Positions 34,328 through 45,059 are shown, numbered from the stretch's first letter. The stretch is DNA of 64,000 bases from Bradyrhizobium elkanii USDA 76 (GCF_023278185.1 NZ_CP066356.1:8114001-8178000); one strand, 5' to 3'. The notes: a model not told the origin generated them from the sequence alone. Program-made: numbers and translations.

Positions 34328-35542
34328 ATGAATCACATCAGTCACATCGAACGCACGCGAGCCGGCTGGTTCGGACATCGCAAGCTGACCCCACGCGCAT
34401 GCATTGCGGACAGCAAAAAACACCTTCGGACCTTCCTCGCCGAGGCGCTGGAAGACCTCGGCTTCATCACCAGTGAATGCAGCCAGGCTTTGGAGCTCGA
34501 CACCGTTCTGGACGCGGAACGGCCCGATCTTTTGGTGCTCGGCGTGTCCGTGGACGGCATCGAAGTCAGTAAAATTCTCGAGACTTTGGTGAGAAAGGAC
34601 TATGGCGGCAAGGTCCTCGTCATCGGGCAGCCGGACTCGATCATCGTCAAGGCGGTCCGGCAAATCGGCGATGAGTACGGCATCGCCATGCTGCCGGCGC
34701 TGTCGACGCCGTTCAGCGCCGGAACCCTTCGCGACAGTCTTGCGTCATTGATGCCGCTTGAACCCGCGCCGAGCCCGGCGGTGGACGTGCCCGAAGCGCT
34801 GAAGGCCGGCTGGCTCGAGCTGTGGTATCAGCAGAAAATTCATCTCCGGACGCTGGTGCCGAGCGGCGCCGAGGCGCTGATCCGGATGCGCCATCCGGCC
34901 TGGGGCGTCGTGCCGCCGGCCTACTTCATCCCGGACGAGAGCGATCCGCATTTTCATGCGCTGTCCGAGTTCGTGATCGAGCGTGCAATCGACGACTGGC
35001 GCTATCTCGTCGAGCAGATCGGGCCGGTCAATCTCTCGATCAACCTGCCGATCTCCTTCCTCGCCGACGATCGTGCCGTACGCGAGCTCTGTTACCGGAT
35101 GCCGGATCATGCGGCCTTCGCGGGCCTCTTGATCGAGATCGACAGCACCGAGGTGGTCGATAATCTGGATCTGGCGATCGATGTCGCCCGCCGCGTTCGG
35201 CTGCACAATATCGGCATCTCGATCGACAATGTCGGCGCGAACTGGCCGTCTTTGCTGGGACTGCCGAACTTTCCGTTCGTCCAGCTCAAGGTCGACCATC
35301 AATTCGTCACCGGCTGCGCGGATCAGCGCCTGAAGCAGACGGTATGCCGGCGTGTCGTGGAGCTGGCCCACGATAATAGCGCGCAGGTCGTGGCCCAGGG
35401 GGTCGAGACGCGCGCGGACTTTCTCGCCGCGCACGAAATGGATTTCGATCAGGTCCAGGGCTACCTGTTCGGCAAGCCGATGGGCGTCAAGAAGTTCGCC
35501 CGCTCACGCATGCACTTCTCGGAGAAAGAGCCGGCCTCCTGA
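34328..35542 (+). CDS. Degenerate receiver plus EAL-domain protein, probably catalytically inactive
   Basis: The 404-residue soluble protein has a receiver-like domain (about 22-145) without the acceptor Asp: the expected site reads LLVLGVS. An EAL domain follows (about 160-390). EAL residues kept are E182-A-L-I-R186, N239, E270, D300, K321, D323 and Q377. Two key ones are lost: the second Asp of the DDFG motif is Asn301 (IDNVG) and the catalytic Glu of the VAEGVE motif is Gln357 (VAQGVE). Cyclic-di-GMP hydrolysis is therefore unlikely; it may bind c-di-GMP or act through protein contacts. It stands alone. Confidence 0.88.
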   Translation: MNHISHIERTRAGWFGHRKLTPRACIADSKKHLRTFLAEALEDLGFITSECSQALELDTVLDAERPDLLVLGVSVDGIEVSKILETLVRKDYGGKVLVIGQPDSIIVKAVRQIGDEYGIAMLPALSTPFSAGTLRDSLASLMPLEPAPSPAVDVPEALKAGWLELWYQQKIHLRTLVPSGAEALIRMRHPAWGVVPPAYFIPDESDPHFHALSEFVIERAIDDWRYLVEQIGPVNLSINLPISFLADDRAVRELCYRMPDHAAFAGLLIEIDSTEVVDNLDLAIDVARRVRLHNIGISIDNVGANWPSLLGLPNFPFVQLKVDHQFVTGCADQRLKQTVCRRVVELAHDNSAQVVAQGVETRADFLAAHEMDFDQVQGYLFGKPMGVKKFARSRMHFSEKEPAS

Positions 35543-35562
35543 GGCATGGCCTCTGGTCAGGC

Positions 35563-36462
35563 TCATGCGTCACGATCGATCGCGCGCAGCGCTTCGCCGC
35601 GCGCGATCAGGCGTTTCGCATTGGAATAGGTCGGGACCTCCAGCAACGAGCCGTCAAGTTCGACGCGCCCAAAGCCCTGCGTCCGCGCCGCTTCGAACGC
35701 CGCGACGATCCTGCGCGCCTGGCGCAACTGCTCCTCGCCCGGCGTCAGGACGCCGTTGACGATCGGGGCATGCGCGGGATCGACCAGGCTCTTTGCGGTG
35801 TAACCCAGTCGTCGCGCCCAGATCGTGTCGCGTTCGACGCCTTCGGCGTCGCTCCAGGTGTAGGGACAATCGACTGCGACGACGCCGGCGGCGCGACATT
35901 CGACGATGAAGCGCTGCCGCGCGTAAGCCAGCTCCAGGCCATCGCTGCCGCGCTCGGCACCAAGATCGGCGGCGAGGTCTTCGGAGGCCATCAGGCAACC
36001 GATGATGCGCCGGCTCGCCATGGCGATCGCACCGGTCTGCACCAGACCGCGCGCGAACTCGATATTCGGCAGCAGCGACGTCGATCCCTCGGCGATACCG
36101 TAGTCGCGCTCGAACCGCGTCACCGCCTCGTCAAGCCTGACGACATGGTGCGGCTCGGCGACCTTCGGCAGCGCGACGATATCCGGACGTCCGCGCATCA
36201 CGGCGGCGAGATCGTCCATGCCGTCCTGGTCGAGCGGATTGACGCGGACCGCGACCACCACGCCCCGGCCGCGCCAGGCCGCGTAGAGCTCGGCGGCCAG
36301 GGCCCGCGCCTTCGGGCGCAGCGGCGGCGGGGTAAAATCCTCGAGCTCGTGGATCAGCACGTCGGCGCCGCTGGCGGCCGCCTGCTGCAGCACGTCCTCG
36401 TTGGCGCCTTCGAGAAACAGCCAGGAGCGGCACAGCGCGGCCGGACGCAGCTTGCGCATCAC
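35563..36462 (-). CDS. HpcH/HpaI aldolase / citrate lyase beta (CitE)-like protein
   Basis: The 299-residue TIM-barrel protein shows CitE-like features: CRSWLFLEGANEDVLQQAAASGADVLIHELEDFT (the metal-side Glu-Asp), VAVRVNPLDQDGMDDL, DIVALPKVAEPHHV, LLPNIEFARGLV and CLMASEDLAADLG. Members cleave or form CoA-linked hydroxy-acids such as malyl- or citramalyl-CoA. A substrate cannot be read from sequence. MM at 36462/36459 are both possible starts. The small exported-protein gene upstream ends only four bases away. Confidence 0.85.
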   Translation of the reverse strand: MMRKLRPAALCRSWLFLEGANEDVLQQAAASGADVLIHELEDFTPPPLRPKARALAAELYAAWRGRGVVVAVRVNPLDQDGMDDLAAVMRGRPDIVALPKVAEPHHVVRLDEAVTRFERDYGIAEGSTSLLPNIEFARGLVQTGAIAMASRRIIGCLMASEDLAADLGAERGSDGLELAYARQRFIVECRAAGVVAVDCPYTWSDAEGVERDTIWARRLGYTAKSLVDPAHAPIVNGVLTPGEEQLRQARRIVAAFEAARTQGFGRVELDGSLLEVPTYSNAKRLIARGEALRAIDRDA

Positions 36463-36466
36463 GCCG

Positions 36467-36946
36467 TCACTGGAACGTCATGTCGAGGCATTTCGAGATG
36501 TCGGAGCCGAGGCCGGACGAGATGGTGATGCAGCCGCGGATCTTCTGGGTGTTGACGTCGCTCGCCCAGATCGCATAGCCGCCCGGACCGAAGAACGAGT
36601 TGGTGTTCGGCGGCTCGGTCTCGGTGGCGTCGAACGTGTAGTTGCCGTCGGTCTCGAAGATGCGCGGCTTCTTGGTGCAGCCGCCGTCGGCCTGCACGTT
36701 GATGACCTCCTTGTTGTCCCGCGTCAGCGCCAGCGAGACCTGGCAGCGGAAGTATTCCGAGGTCTTGGCGTTGAACAGATAGGCGTAGGACTTGCAGGTC
36801 GCGGTGTTGAGCTTGCCGGCGGACAGGCCGCGGCTGCAGGCGATCCGCTGGTTGTTGGAGAGCTTGAACTCGTCCGCCTGCGCAACTGACGCCAGCGTCA
36901 TGAACGACAGAGCGACACCGATTCCGATCTTCATGACGTGGTTCAT
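36467..36946 (-). CDS. Exported six-cysteine hypothetical protein
   Basis: From the ATG at 36946 the protein has 159 residues and a clear signal peptide (MKIGIGVALSFMTLASVAQA). ATG codons at 36955 and 36934 are alternatives. The mature part has six cysteines (IACSRG, ATCKSY, FRCQVS, GGCTKK, RGCITI, SKCLDM), enough for three disulfides, and looks like a compact beta-rich periplasmic domain. No family is recognised. Its stop is four bases before the CitE-like gene, so the two are probably co-transcribed. Confidence 0.78.
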   Translation of the reverse strand: MNHVMKIGIGVALSFMTLASVAQADEFKLSNNQRIACSRGLSAGKLNTATCKSYAYLFNAKTSEYFRCQVSLALTRDNKEVINVQADGGCTKKPRIFETDGNYTFDATETEPPNTNSFFGPGGYAIWASDVNTQKIRGCITISSGLGSDISKCLDMTFQ

Positions 36947-37093
36947 CCCGATCATCCCCAGGTAGTGTTTCCGGCAATCAAAGCGTTTGTAAACGGTAAC
37001 GCGAAAATAGTCGCCAAGCTTGATGCGGGAAATCACAAAGTCGCCGGTCCGCGCGAGCGGTCGCGCCGATTGTCGTATTGACGCGCGAACATC

Positions 37094-37108
37094 GTTCGTG
37101 ATTTGTTC
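37094..37108. promoter_or_regulatory. Candidate LexA box (GTTC-N7-GTTC)
   Basis: GTTCGTGATTTGTTC matches the alphaproteobacterial SOS box pattern GTTC-N7-GTTC and lies 44 bases before the ATG at 37152. It overlaps the edge of a short inverted repeat CGAAC-ATC-GTTCG (37086-37098). The motif fixes only eight bases, so about two chance hits are expected in a window of this size. Confidence 0.3.
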
Positions 37109-37151
37109 AAGAACGTGGGGACGACGCCGTTTTCTCGGCCGGAGGTGGATC

Positions 37152-37451
37152 ATGACGCATTTTCTGACCAAGACTTTTATTGCGACTGCGGCGTTTGCCG
37201 CGCTGACGACCTGCGCATTCGCACAGGAGGCTGCGCCCTGGGAGCTGAAGCCGGACATGGGCTACGCCTATGACAAGGACGGCAAGACCTGGTCCTACAA
37301 GATGGGCACCAACAACGCCGGCACGCTGCTGAAGGGCGCCAAGAAGGTGCCGAAGGGGACGCTGTTCTTCATCGGCCAGAACGGCCAGCTCTACATGCGC
37401 TCCGGGCCCTATCTCGAGGGCGACGGCAAGTTCAAGTTCGGCTCGAATTAG
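37152..37451 (+). CDS. Small exported protein, unknown function (99 aa)
   Basis: The ATG at 37152 is preceded by a perfect GGAGGT five bases away, among the strongest ribosome sites in the window, implying high expression. A signal peptide runs to about residue 25 (FIATAAFAALTTCAFAQ). The mature part is about 74 residues, Lys/Gly-rich (YAYDKDGKTWSYKMG, LLKGAKKVPKGTLFFIGQNGQLYM) and likely beta-structured. No family is recognised. It is divergent from the six-Cys gene. Confidence 0.78.
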   Translation: MTHFLTKTFIATAAFAALTTCAFAQEAAPWELKPDMGYAYDKDGKTWSYKMGTNNAGTLLKGAKKVPKGTLFFIGQNGQLYMRSGPYLEGDGKFKFGSN

Positions 37452-37452
37452 A

Positions 37453-37543
37453 GCGTTTTCGAGCGAAGTGGACGCCGGTTCGCGTGAAGAAAACGCGTGG
37501 AAGGTCTGGAGCTTCGGTTCTGATTCGATCAGAACCGGAGCTC
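37453..37543. repeat. Rhizobial GAGCGTTTTC...AAAACGC repeat plus 16-bp hairpin
   Basis: Directly after the small exported-protein stop comes GAGCGTTTTCGAGCGAAGTGG...GAAGAAAACGC, a repeat type common in Rhizobiales. Then a 16-bp stem GAGCTTCGGTTCTGAT/ATCAGAACCGGAGCTC (37509-37524, 37528-37543, one G-T pair, loop TCG). It lies between two convergent genes and probably ends both transcripts. Confidence 0.7.
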
Positions 37544-37561
37544 TAGCGGTTTTCGGCAGCA

Positions 37562-38758
37562 TCAGAACGCCGCGGCCAATTCCTTCGCGCCCGGCTTGTT
37601 GCTGTTGAAGTCCATCCGCTCATTGGTGACGGCAAGCAGCCTGGCCACCGTGTTGTGGCGGATGGCGACCGGATTGCGCTCGTAGCCGGAGCGCTGGAAG
37701 AAATTCGAGGTCGGCACCTGCTCGCGCATCGCCTGCGGCATGGTCACCATGTCGAGCCCGGTGCCGTCGCCGGTCAGGTTCATCATCTCGAGCTCGGCCG
37801 CGGTCAGCGGCCGGCTGTAGCCCTTGTTGCGGGCGAAGATCACCGAGGTCAGCAGCTTGTGGGTCTGCAGCATCGGGCCGACATCGATGTCGAGCACCAT
37901 GGCATGACACGCCCAGCCCTGCGGCGTATCGGCGAGGCGTTGATGCGCCGACCAGTCGTCGGGCACGGTGCGCGTGAACGCGACCATCTTCTTCAGCACC
38001 GCGAGCTTGTGCTCCATCGCCTTGCGCGCGGGCCCCTGCGTTCTCGCAACCCGCTCGGTCAGATCCCGCACGAATTCATGGCCCTGCTCGGCCAATAGCT
38101 CGACGGTGTTGGTGGTGAGCAGCTGGTTGTAGCCCATCGCGGTGGAGATGGCGCGCTTGCCGCCGTGCTCGATGCCCGCCTGCACGTCGTAAGTGCCGGT
38201 GCCACCGGTCTCGAATGAATAGACCCGCACCGCCTGCTCCGGCGTCAGCCCCGCGGCGCGCGCGTAGCGGGCATAGGCGCGCTTGAACTCGACCTCGCTG
38301 GCCGGCCGCTGCGGCGTGAACTGGAATTGCTCGGCCGCTGCCCTGACCAGGTCCGAGGCCACCGGAAGCGTCTTGGGCGGACGCGGCGGCTTGCCTTCCT
38401 CCTCTTCCGGAGCCGGATTGACCGGCCGCTTCGGACCCTCATAGACCGGCGGCTGCTGCAGCACGTAATCGTCCAGCGAGGTCTGCACGCGGTCGCGCCG
38501 CTTGGCGTTGCGGCCGCGCCTCTTCTCGGCGATCGCGTTCCAGTAGGCGCTCGCGTCCTGCTCGAAGGCGGCGCGCGCCTCCTGATACTCCTGCAGCTTG
38601 CGGCGATACTCCATGATCGCCTGCGGCGATGCCTGCGCCATCGCATTGGCGACGGAAGGCGGCAACGCGCCGGCCTCGCCGGCAAGGACGGACGGCGCGC
38701 TGGCGGCGAGCGCGAGCGCGACAAATCCAGGGCACAGGCGAATCAATTGCGGGCGCAT
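37562..38758 (-). CDS. Exported protein with possible lysozyme-like (transglycosylase-type) domain
   Basis: The 398-residue product has a signal peptide (about 1-26, VALALAASAPSVLA), a coiled, charged segment (about 45-95), a Pro/Glu linker (about 103-130, RPVNPAPEEEEGKPPRPPK) and a C-terminal domain. There, VRVYSFETGGTGTYDVQAG and AISTAMGYNQLLTTNTVELL recall the catalytic Glu (Glu183) and the A-x-G-x-x-Q core of lytic transglycosylases, although the spacing is unusual. If so it would act on peptidoglycan. No named family is recognised with confidence. Confidence 0.75.
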   Translation of the reverse strand: MRPQLIRLCPGFVALALAASAPSVLAGEAGALPPSVANAMAQASPQAIMEYRRKLQEYQEARAAFEQDASAYWNAIAEKRRGRNAKRRDRVQTSLDDYVLQQPPVYEGPKRPVNPAPEEEEGKPPRPPKTLPVASDLVRAAAEQFQFTPQRPASEVEFKRAYARYARAAGLTPEQAVRVYSFETGGTGTYDVQAGIEHGGKRAISTAMGYNQLLTTNTVELLAEQGHEFVRDLTERVARTQGPARKAMEHKLAVLKKMVAFTRTVPDDWSAHQRLADTPQGWACHAMVLDIDVGPMLQTHKLLTSVIFARNKGYSRPLTAAELEMMNLTGDGTGLDMVTMPQAMREQVPTSNFFQRSGYERNPVAIRHNTVARLLAVTNERMDFNSNKPGAKELAAAF

Positions 38759-38890
38759 GGCCTCGTTGTAGCAAGCACGGCTGCGAAGTCAGCCCGGAAT
38801 TGTCCGGATCGCAGCGGCCGGATGCCGCGATCAATGCAGAATATTCGCCACAATGCGGTGTTTTCCGAACGCAGCAGTGGAGAGACTGCC

Positions 38891-39112
38891 ATGAGGATGA
38901 CCGTCTGGCTGGTTGCCGCCTGCGCATTGACGCTCGCCGCACCGGCGCGCGCCGAGCGTCCGGATTGCGGATCGTTTCCGGATACGCGTTCACGCTTCAC
39001 CTGTTACGAGAATGTGTCGCGGGCGCCTCCGGAACCAGAGGCCGCGGCGCATTCGCCTGGTGCGCAGGGGAAATCAATGAAGATGAACGCCCGCAAGCGG
39101 CGTCACAAATAG
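38891..39112 (+). CDS. Small exported protein (73 aa), hypothetical
   Basis: The ATG at 38891 follows GGAGAG. A signal peptide (MTVWLVAACALTLAAPARA) is followed by about 50 residues beginning ERPDCGSFPDTRSRFTCYEN, with two cysteines, and a basic tail (MKMNARKRRHK). The DxRxRxxCYE pattern is seen in many small rhizobial periplasmic proteins. Function unknown. Confidence 0.6.
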   Translation: MRMTVWLVAACALTLAAPARAERPDCGSFPDTRSRFTCYENVSRAPPEPEAAAHSPGAQGKSMKMNARKRRHK

Positions 39113-39123
39113 CGTCATCGTCG

Positions 39124-39753
39124 CTACTTCCATGCGAATACCGGCTGCTCCAGTTCGGCGACGCGGGTGCTGCGACCGGCCAGTACCTCGCGGAATTGAT
39201 AGATCAGCGCAGCAGTCGGCGCATGGATCTGCTGGCCACCGAGGCGGAAGCGGATCACGCGGCGCGAGCTTTCCGGAATCGTGGCGAAGCTGAACGCGTC
39301 CTCCAGCTCGATCGCATCGAGGCCGATGCGGTGGACGGAGGCGACCTCGTCGGGGTTCGGCGTGATCGCCGCATGCGCGCCGGCCCAGACCACGACCGGC
39401 GTGATCAGATAGCCGGACCGCGTCGGATAATCGTCGAGCATCCCGAGCACGTCGCGCTCCGACAGTGCGAGCCCGAGCTCCTCATGCAATTCGCGCAGCG
39501 CGGCCTCGGCCTGCGTCTCGCCGGCATCGCAGCGCCCGCCCGGCAGCGCCCATTGCGCGCTGTGGGCACGCAGGCGCGCGCTGCGGCGGGTCAGCAGGAA
39601 GGCCGTGCCGCTGCCATCGTCGCCTTCGGTCAGCGCGATCGCGACCGCCGCGCGCTTCAGCGTCGGCGCGGCATCCGCCGGCGCCAAGCGCGCGAATGCG
39701 GCACAGAGCTCTGCGATATTCCGCCGGGTGGCATCGTCAAATGTGCGGGCCAT
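39124..39753 (-). CDS. Nudix hydrolase, CoA pyrophosphatase-like
   Basis: The 209-residue protein has an intact Nudix box starting at Gly73 (GRCDAGETQAEAALRELHEELGL; Glu79, Arg87-Glu88, Glu91-Glu92). It is preceded by the FLLTRRSARLRAHSAQWALPGG motif typical of CoA-diphosphatase (NUDT7/NudL-like) members. These cleave CoA or acyl-CoA to phosphopantetheine and 3',5'-ADP. The C-terminal FRLGGQQIHAPTAALIYQFREVLAG is also in keeping. It is divergent from the PaaI-type thioesterase gene. Confidence 0.87.
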   Translation of the reverse strand: MARTFDDATRRNIAELCAAFARLAPADAAPTLKRAAVAIALTEGDDGSGTAFLLTRRSARLRAHSAQWALPGGRCDAGETQAEAALRELHEELGLALSERDVLGMLDDYPTRSGYLITPVVVWAGAHAAITPNPDEVASVHRIGLDAIELEDAFSFATIPESSRRVIRFRLGGQQIHAPTAALIYQFREVLAGRSTRVAELEQPVFAWK

Positions 39754-39845
39754 CGACCTTGACTACAACACAACAGCGTTTGATGAAATGACTGCTACCA
39801 CATGCCTCCTGCGATCAATCATCAGCAAGCAACGGACCCCACCTC

Positions 39846-40271
39846 ATGACGGCCAAGGCCGCGGACAAACTCAAATCCGACGGCTGGAAGATCGCCGAAA
39901 CCACGGGATTCCTGACGCTGATCGGCCCGCTGTGGGAACGGTTGAAGGACGGCGCGCTTGAACTCGCGCTGATCACCGAGGACAAGCACCACAATCGCCG
40001 CGGCCTCGTGCAGGGCGGTGTGATCATGACCTTCGCCGATCGCGCCTGCGGCATGGCCGCACGCTTCGTCTCGGGCAAGCCGACGCTTGCGACGGTGCAG
40101 CTCGACACCCATTTCGTCGAGGCCGGCAAGATCGGCGAGATCCTGACGACGCGGCCGCGCGTGGTACGCTCGACCCGCAGCCTGATCTTCATCACGGCCG
40201 AGGTGACCGTCGACAAGCGCTGTATCGCGATGGCCAACGGCGTGTTCAAAATCCTGAAGAACGAGAGCTGA
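39846..40271 (+). CDS. PaaI-family thioesterase (hot-dog fold)
   Basis: The 141-residue protein has the 4HBT/PaaI pattern: HHNRRGLVQGGVIMTFADRACGMAA (the N/H-x-G-x-x-x-x-G-G active-site segment), then LATVQLDTHFVEAGKIGEI. It hydrolyses acyl-CoA, perhaps aromatic or short-chain. It lies 24 bases before the aldo/keto reductase and likely shares its transcript. Confidence 0.87.
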   Translation: MTAKAADKLKSDGWKIAETTGFLTLIGPLWERLKDGALELALITEDKHHNRRGLVQGGVIMTFADRACGMAARFVSGKPTLATVQLDTHFVEAGKIGEILTTRPRVVRSTRSLIFITAEVTVDKRCIAMANGVFKILKNES

Positions 40272-40295
40272 CGCGTCATTCCGGAGGAACGATCG

Positions 40296-41306
40296 ATGCA
40301 ATATCGCCAGCTTGGCCGCAGCGGCCTGAAGGTTTCGCCGATCTGCCTCGGCACCATGATGTTCGGCGGACCGACCGACGAGGCGACCTCGGCGCGGATC
40401 GTGGCGAAGGCGCGCGAGGCCGGCATCAACTTCATCGACAGCGCGGATGCCTATAATGGCGGCAAGTCCGAGGAGGTCGTCGGACGCGCGATCTCGAACA
40501 GAAGGTCGAACTGGGTGCTCGCGACCAAGCTCGCCAACCCGATCGGCGACGACCCCAATCATGGCGGACTGTCGCGTCGCTGGGTGTTCCAGGCCGCCGA
40601 CGAGAGCCTGAAGCGGCTCGGCACCGACTACATCGACGTCTACTATCTGCACAAGGAAGATCGCACGACGCCGCTCGACGAGACGGTGCGCGCGATGGGC
40701 GACCTGATCCGCGCCGGCAAGGTGCGCTATTTCGGCGTCTCCAACTACCGTGCCTGGCGGGTCGCCGAGATCTGCAACATCTGCGACCGGCTCGGCATCG
40801 ACCGTCCGGTCGCGAGCCAGCCCTACTACAATGCGATGAACCGGATGCCCGAAGTCGAGCATTTCCCGGCCTGCGCCTATTACGGGCTCGGCATCGTGCC
40901 CTATAGTCCGCTGGCGCGCGGCGTCTTGACCGGCAAATACGCGCCCGATGCGGCGCCGCCCGCGGACACGCGTGCGGGGCGCAACGACAAGCGCATGATG
41001 CAGACCGAGTGGCGGCCGGAATCGCTGCAGCTCGCGCAGGAGATCAAGCGCCACGCCGAGAGCCGCGGCATCACCGCCGGGCAGTTCGCGGTGTCCTGGG
41101 TGCTGAACTCGTCGTTCGTCAGCGCGGTCATCGCGGGCCCGCGCACCGAAGCGCAATGGGACGACTACATCCGCGCGCTCGACTACCGCTTCACCGCCGA
41201 GGACGAAGCCCTGATCGACCGCCTCGTCGTCACCGGCCATCCCTCGACGCCGGGCTTCAACGACCCCGCCTATCCGATCGAGGGGCGCCGGGCGCGGAGC
41301 GAATAG
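40296..41306 (+). CDS. Aldo/keto reductase
   Basis: The 336-residue TIM-barrel oxidoreductase has the AKR tetrad: Asp and Tyr in NFIDSADAYNGGKSEEVVGRA, Lys in VLATKLANP and His in VYYLHKED. The NADPH site includes the IVPYSPLARGVLTGKY loop. GGAGGAAC precedes the ATG. It resembles YghZ/AKR12-13-like general carbonyl reductases; the substrate is unknown. Confidence 0.92.
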   Translation: MQYRQLGRSGLKVSPICLGTMMFGGPTDEATSARIVAKAREAGINFIDSADAYNGGKSEEVVGRAISNRRSNWVLATKLANPIGDDPNHGGLSRRWVFQAADESLKRLGTDYIDVYYLHKEDRTTPLDETVRAMGDLIRAGKVRYFGVSNYRAWRVAEICNICDRLGIDRPVASQPYYNAMNRMPEVEHFPACAYYGLGIVPYSPLARGVLTGKYAPDAAPPADTRAGRNDKRMMQTEWRPESLQLAQEIKRHAESRGITAGQFAVSWVLNSSFVSAVIAGPRTEAQWDDYIRALDYRFTAEDEALIDRLVVTGHPSTPGFNDPAYPIEGRRARSE

Positions 41307-41425
41307 CGCCCAGGCTTCGGCGCTCGTCTCGGCAGCGCCGAAGTTACGTTTCGTAGCTTCCGAATTGCGCGGAGCCCGACTCGGCTGCAGCATCAGGACA
41401 TGGAAATGCTGATGCTGGTGCTGCA

Positions 41426-41626
41426 ATGACGGCAGCCAATGTACTGGACTGGATCGTGGCCCTCCTCGTCTGCTGGGCGAGCCTGACCGCAATCTTCGAA
41501 CCTCGGCGCGGTGCCTCGCAGTGCGACGTGTCCACCGCAACAAGCAGCGCGCCGCAAGTCTCACTGGCGACCCTGACGCAAGCGGAGATTGAGGAGATGA
41601 TCCGCGACATGAAGCTGCATGATTGA
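41426..41626 (+). CDS. Possible small membrane protein (66 aa)
   Basis: In the 420-base gap between the reductase and katG this is the only plausible frame. It has one hydrophobic segment at the N-terminus (VLDWIVALLVCWASLTAIF), a low-complexity middle and a helical C-terminus (LTQAEIEEMIRDMKLHD). There is no obvious ribosome site and composition is less GC-biased at third positions than in sure genes. Real gene status is uncertain. Confidence 0.35.
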   Translation: MTAANVLDWIVALLVCWASLTAIFEPRRGASQCDVSTATSSAPQVSLATLTQAEIEEMIRDMKLHD

Positions 41627-41669
41627 ACGGGATCGGCAAACCGCGAAAATCCTTCCTCGTCGTCCCCCA

Positions 41670-41701
41670 AATGAAACAGGGCGGCGCCGAAGCGCCGCCC
41701 T
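41670..41701 (-). terminator. Rho-independent terminator of katG
   Basis: A perfect 10-bp stem AGGGCGGCGC/GCGCCGCCCT (41678-41687 and 41692-41701) with a four-base loop is followed on the minus strand by GTTTCATTT. It starts 26 bases past the katG stop. Confidence 0.8.
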
Positions 41702-41726
41702 GCCCTGATTGCCGTTTGCTCGCCGC

Positions 41727-44011
<2,285 letters not shown>

Positions 44012-44968
44012 ATGATAAATGTCACACTCCGGCAACTCAGGTATTTTGATGCTCTGGCCCACCACCGCCATTTCGGGCGCGCCGCGGATGCCTGCGCGGT
44101 GTCGCAGCCGGCGCTGTCGATGCAGATCCGCGAAATGGAACAGGCGGTCGGCGGCGTGCTGATCGAACGCAATGCGCGGCAGGTGACGCTGACGACCTTC
44201 GGCGAGGACCTGCTGCGCCGCGTGCGCGACATCCTGCGCTCGGTCGACGAGCTCGGCGACTTCGCGCGCGCCTCGCGCGACAAGCTTGCCGGGCGGCTGC
44301 GGGTCGGCATGATCCCGACGATTGCGCCATATCTGCTGCCGAAGGTGATCGAGAACCTGGCGCGGCTGCATCCCGAGCTCGACATCCATGTCCGCGAGAC
44401 GCTGACGCCGAAGCTGATCAAGGAGGTCGCCGAGGGCCGGCTCGACACCGCGATCGTGGCGCTGCCGGTATCGGAACCGTCGCTGACCGAGGTCGCGCTG
44501 TTTTCGGAAAACTTCCTGCTGGTGCGGCCGGGCGAGGATGCCAAGACGCCGGTGCCGAGCGCCGAGATGCTGCGCGAGATGCGGCTCTTGCTGCTCGAGG
44601 AGGGCCACTGCTTCCGCGACCAGGCGCTGTCGTTCTGCAACATGCAGTCCTCGCCGCCGCGCGAGGTGCTGGACGCGAGCTCGCTGTCGACGCTGGTGCA
44701 GATGGTCGGCGCCGGCATCGGCGTCACCCTGATCCCCGAGATGGCGGTGACGGTGGAGACGCGCTCGGCGCCGGTCACGGTCTCGCGCTTCAAGCACCCG
44801 CAGCCGTCGCGTACCATCGGCATGGTCTGGCGCAAGACCTCTCCGCTCGCCGCGCAGCTCCAGCAGATCTCCGAAGTCGTCAGCCTCGCCGCCCGCGCCC
44901 TGCGCGCGCCGAAGCAGGACGGCGCCAAGGAGCCGGCGAAGCGTACGGGGCGAAGGAAGGTGGCGTGA
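44012..44968 (+). CDS. oxyR: Hydrogen-peroxide-sensing regulator OxyR (LysR family)
   Basis: The 318-residue LysR protein has an N-terminal winged helix-turn-helix (LRQLRYFDALAHHRHFGRAADACAVSQPALSMQIREME) and a substrate domain. The redox pair is Cys200 and Cys209 in EEGHCFRDQALSFCNM, matching the Cys199/Cys208 pair and surrounding residues of E. coli OxyR. Oxidation forms a disulfide and activates transcription. It is divergent from katG. There is no clear ribosome site before the ATG. The C-terminal tail is Lys/Arg-rich. Confidence 0.95.
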   Translation: MINVTLRQLRYFDALAHHRHFGRAADACAVSQPALSMQIREMEQAVGGVLIERNARQVTLTTFGEDLLRRVRDILRSVDELGDFARASRDKLAGRLRVGMIPTIAPYLLPKVIENLARLHPELDIHVRETLTPKLIKEVAEGRLDTAIVALPVSEPSLTEVALFSENFLLVRPGEDAKTPVPSAEMLREMRLLLLEEGHCFRDQALSFCNMQSSPPREVLDASSLSTLVQMVGAGIGVTLIPEMAVTVETRSAPVTVSRFKHPQPSRTIGMVWRKTSPLAAQLQQISEVVSLAARALRAPKQDGAKEPAKRTGRRKVA

Positions 44969-45033
44969 TTGCCGAGACGCTGCGGCGAAGATGTAGTTCT
45001 CGTTTGACGCACACGTCTCGCCATCCCACAACC

Positions 45034-45059
45034 GTCGTCCTGGCGAAAGCCAGGACGAC
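45034..45059. repeat. Solo hairpin GTCGTCCTGGC-GAAA-GCCAGGACGAC
   Basis: A perfect 11-bp stem with a GAAA tetraloop lies between convergent oxyR and galU. It equals one arm of the element at 12498-12616, so it is a single-unit (REP-like) version. It may terminate in both directions, though no T-run follows. Confidence 0.75.
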
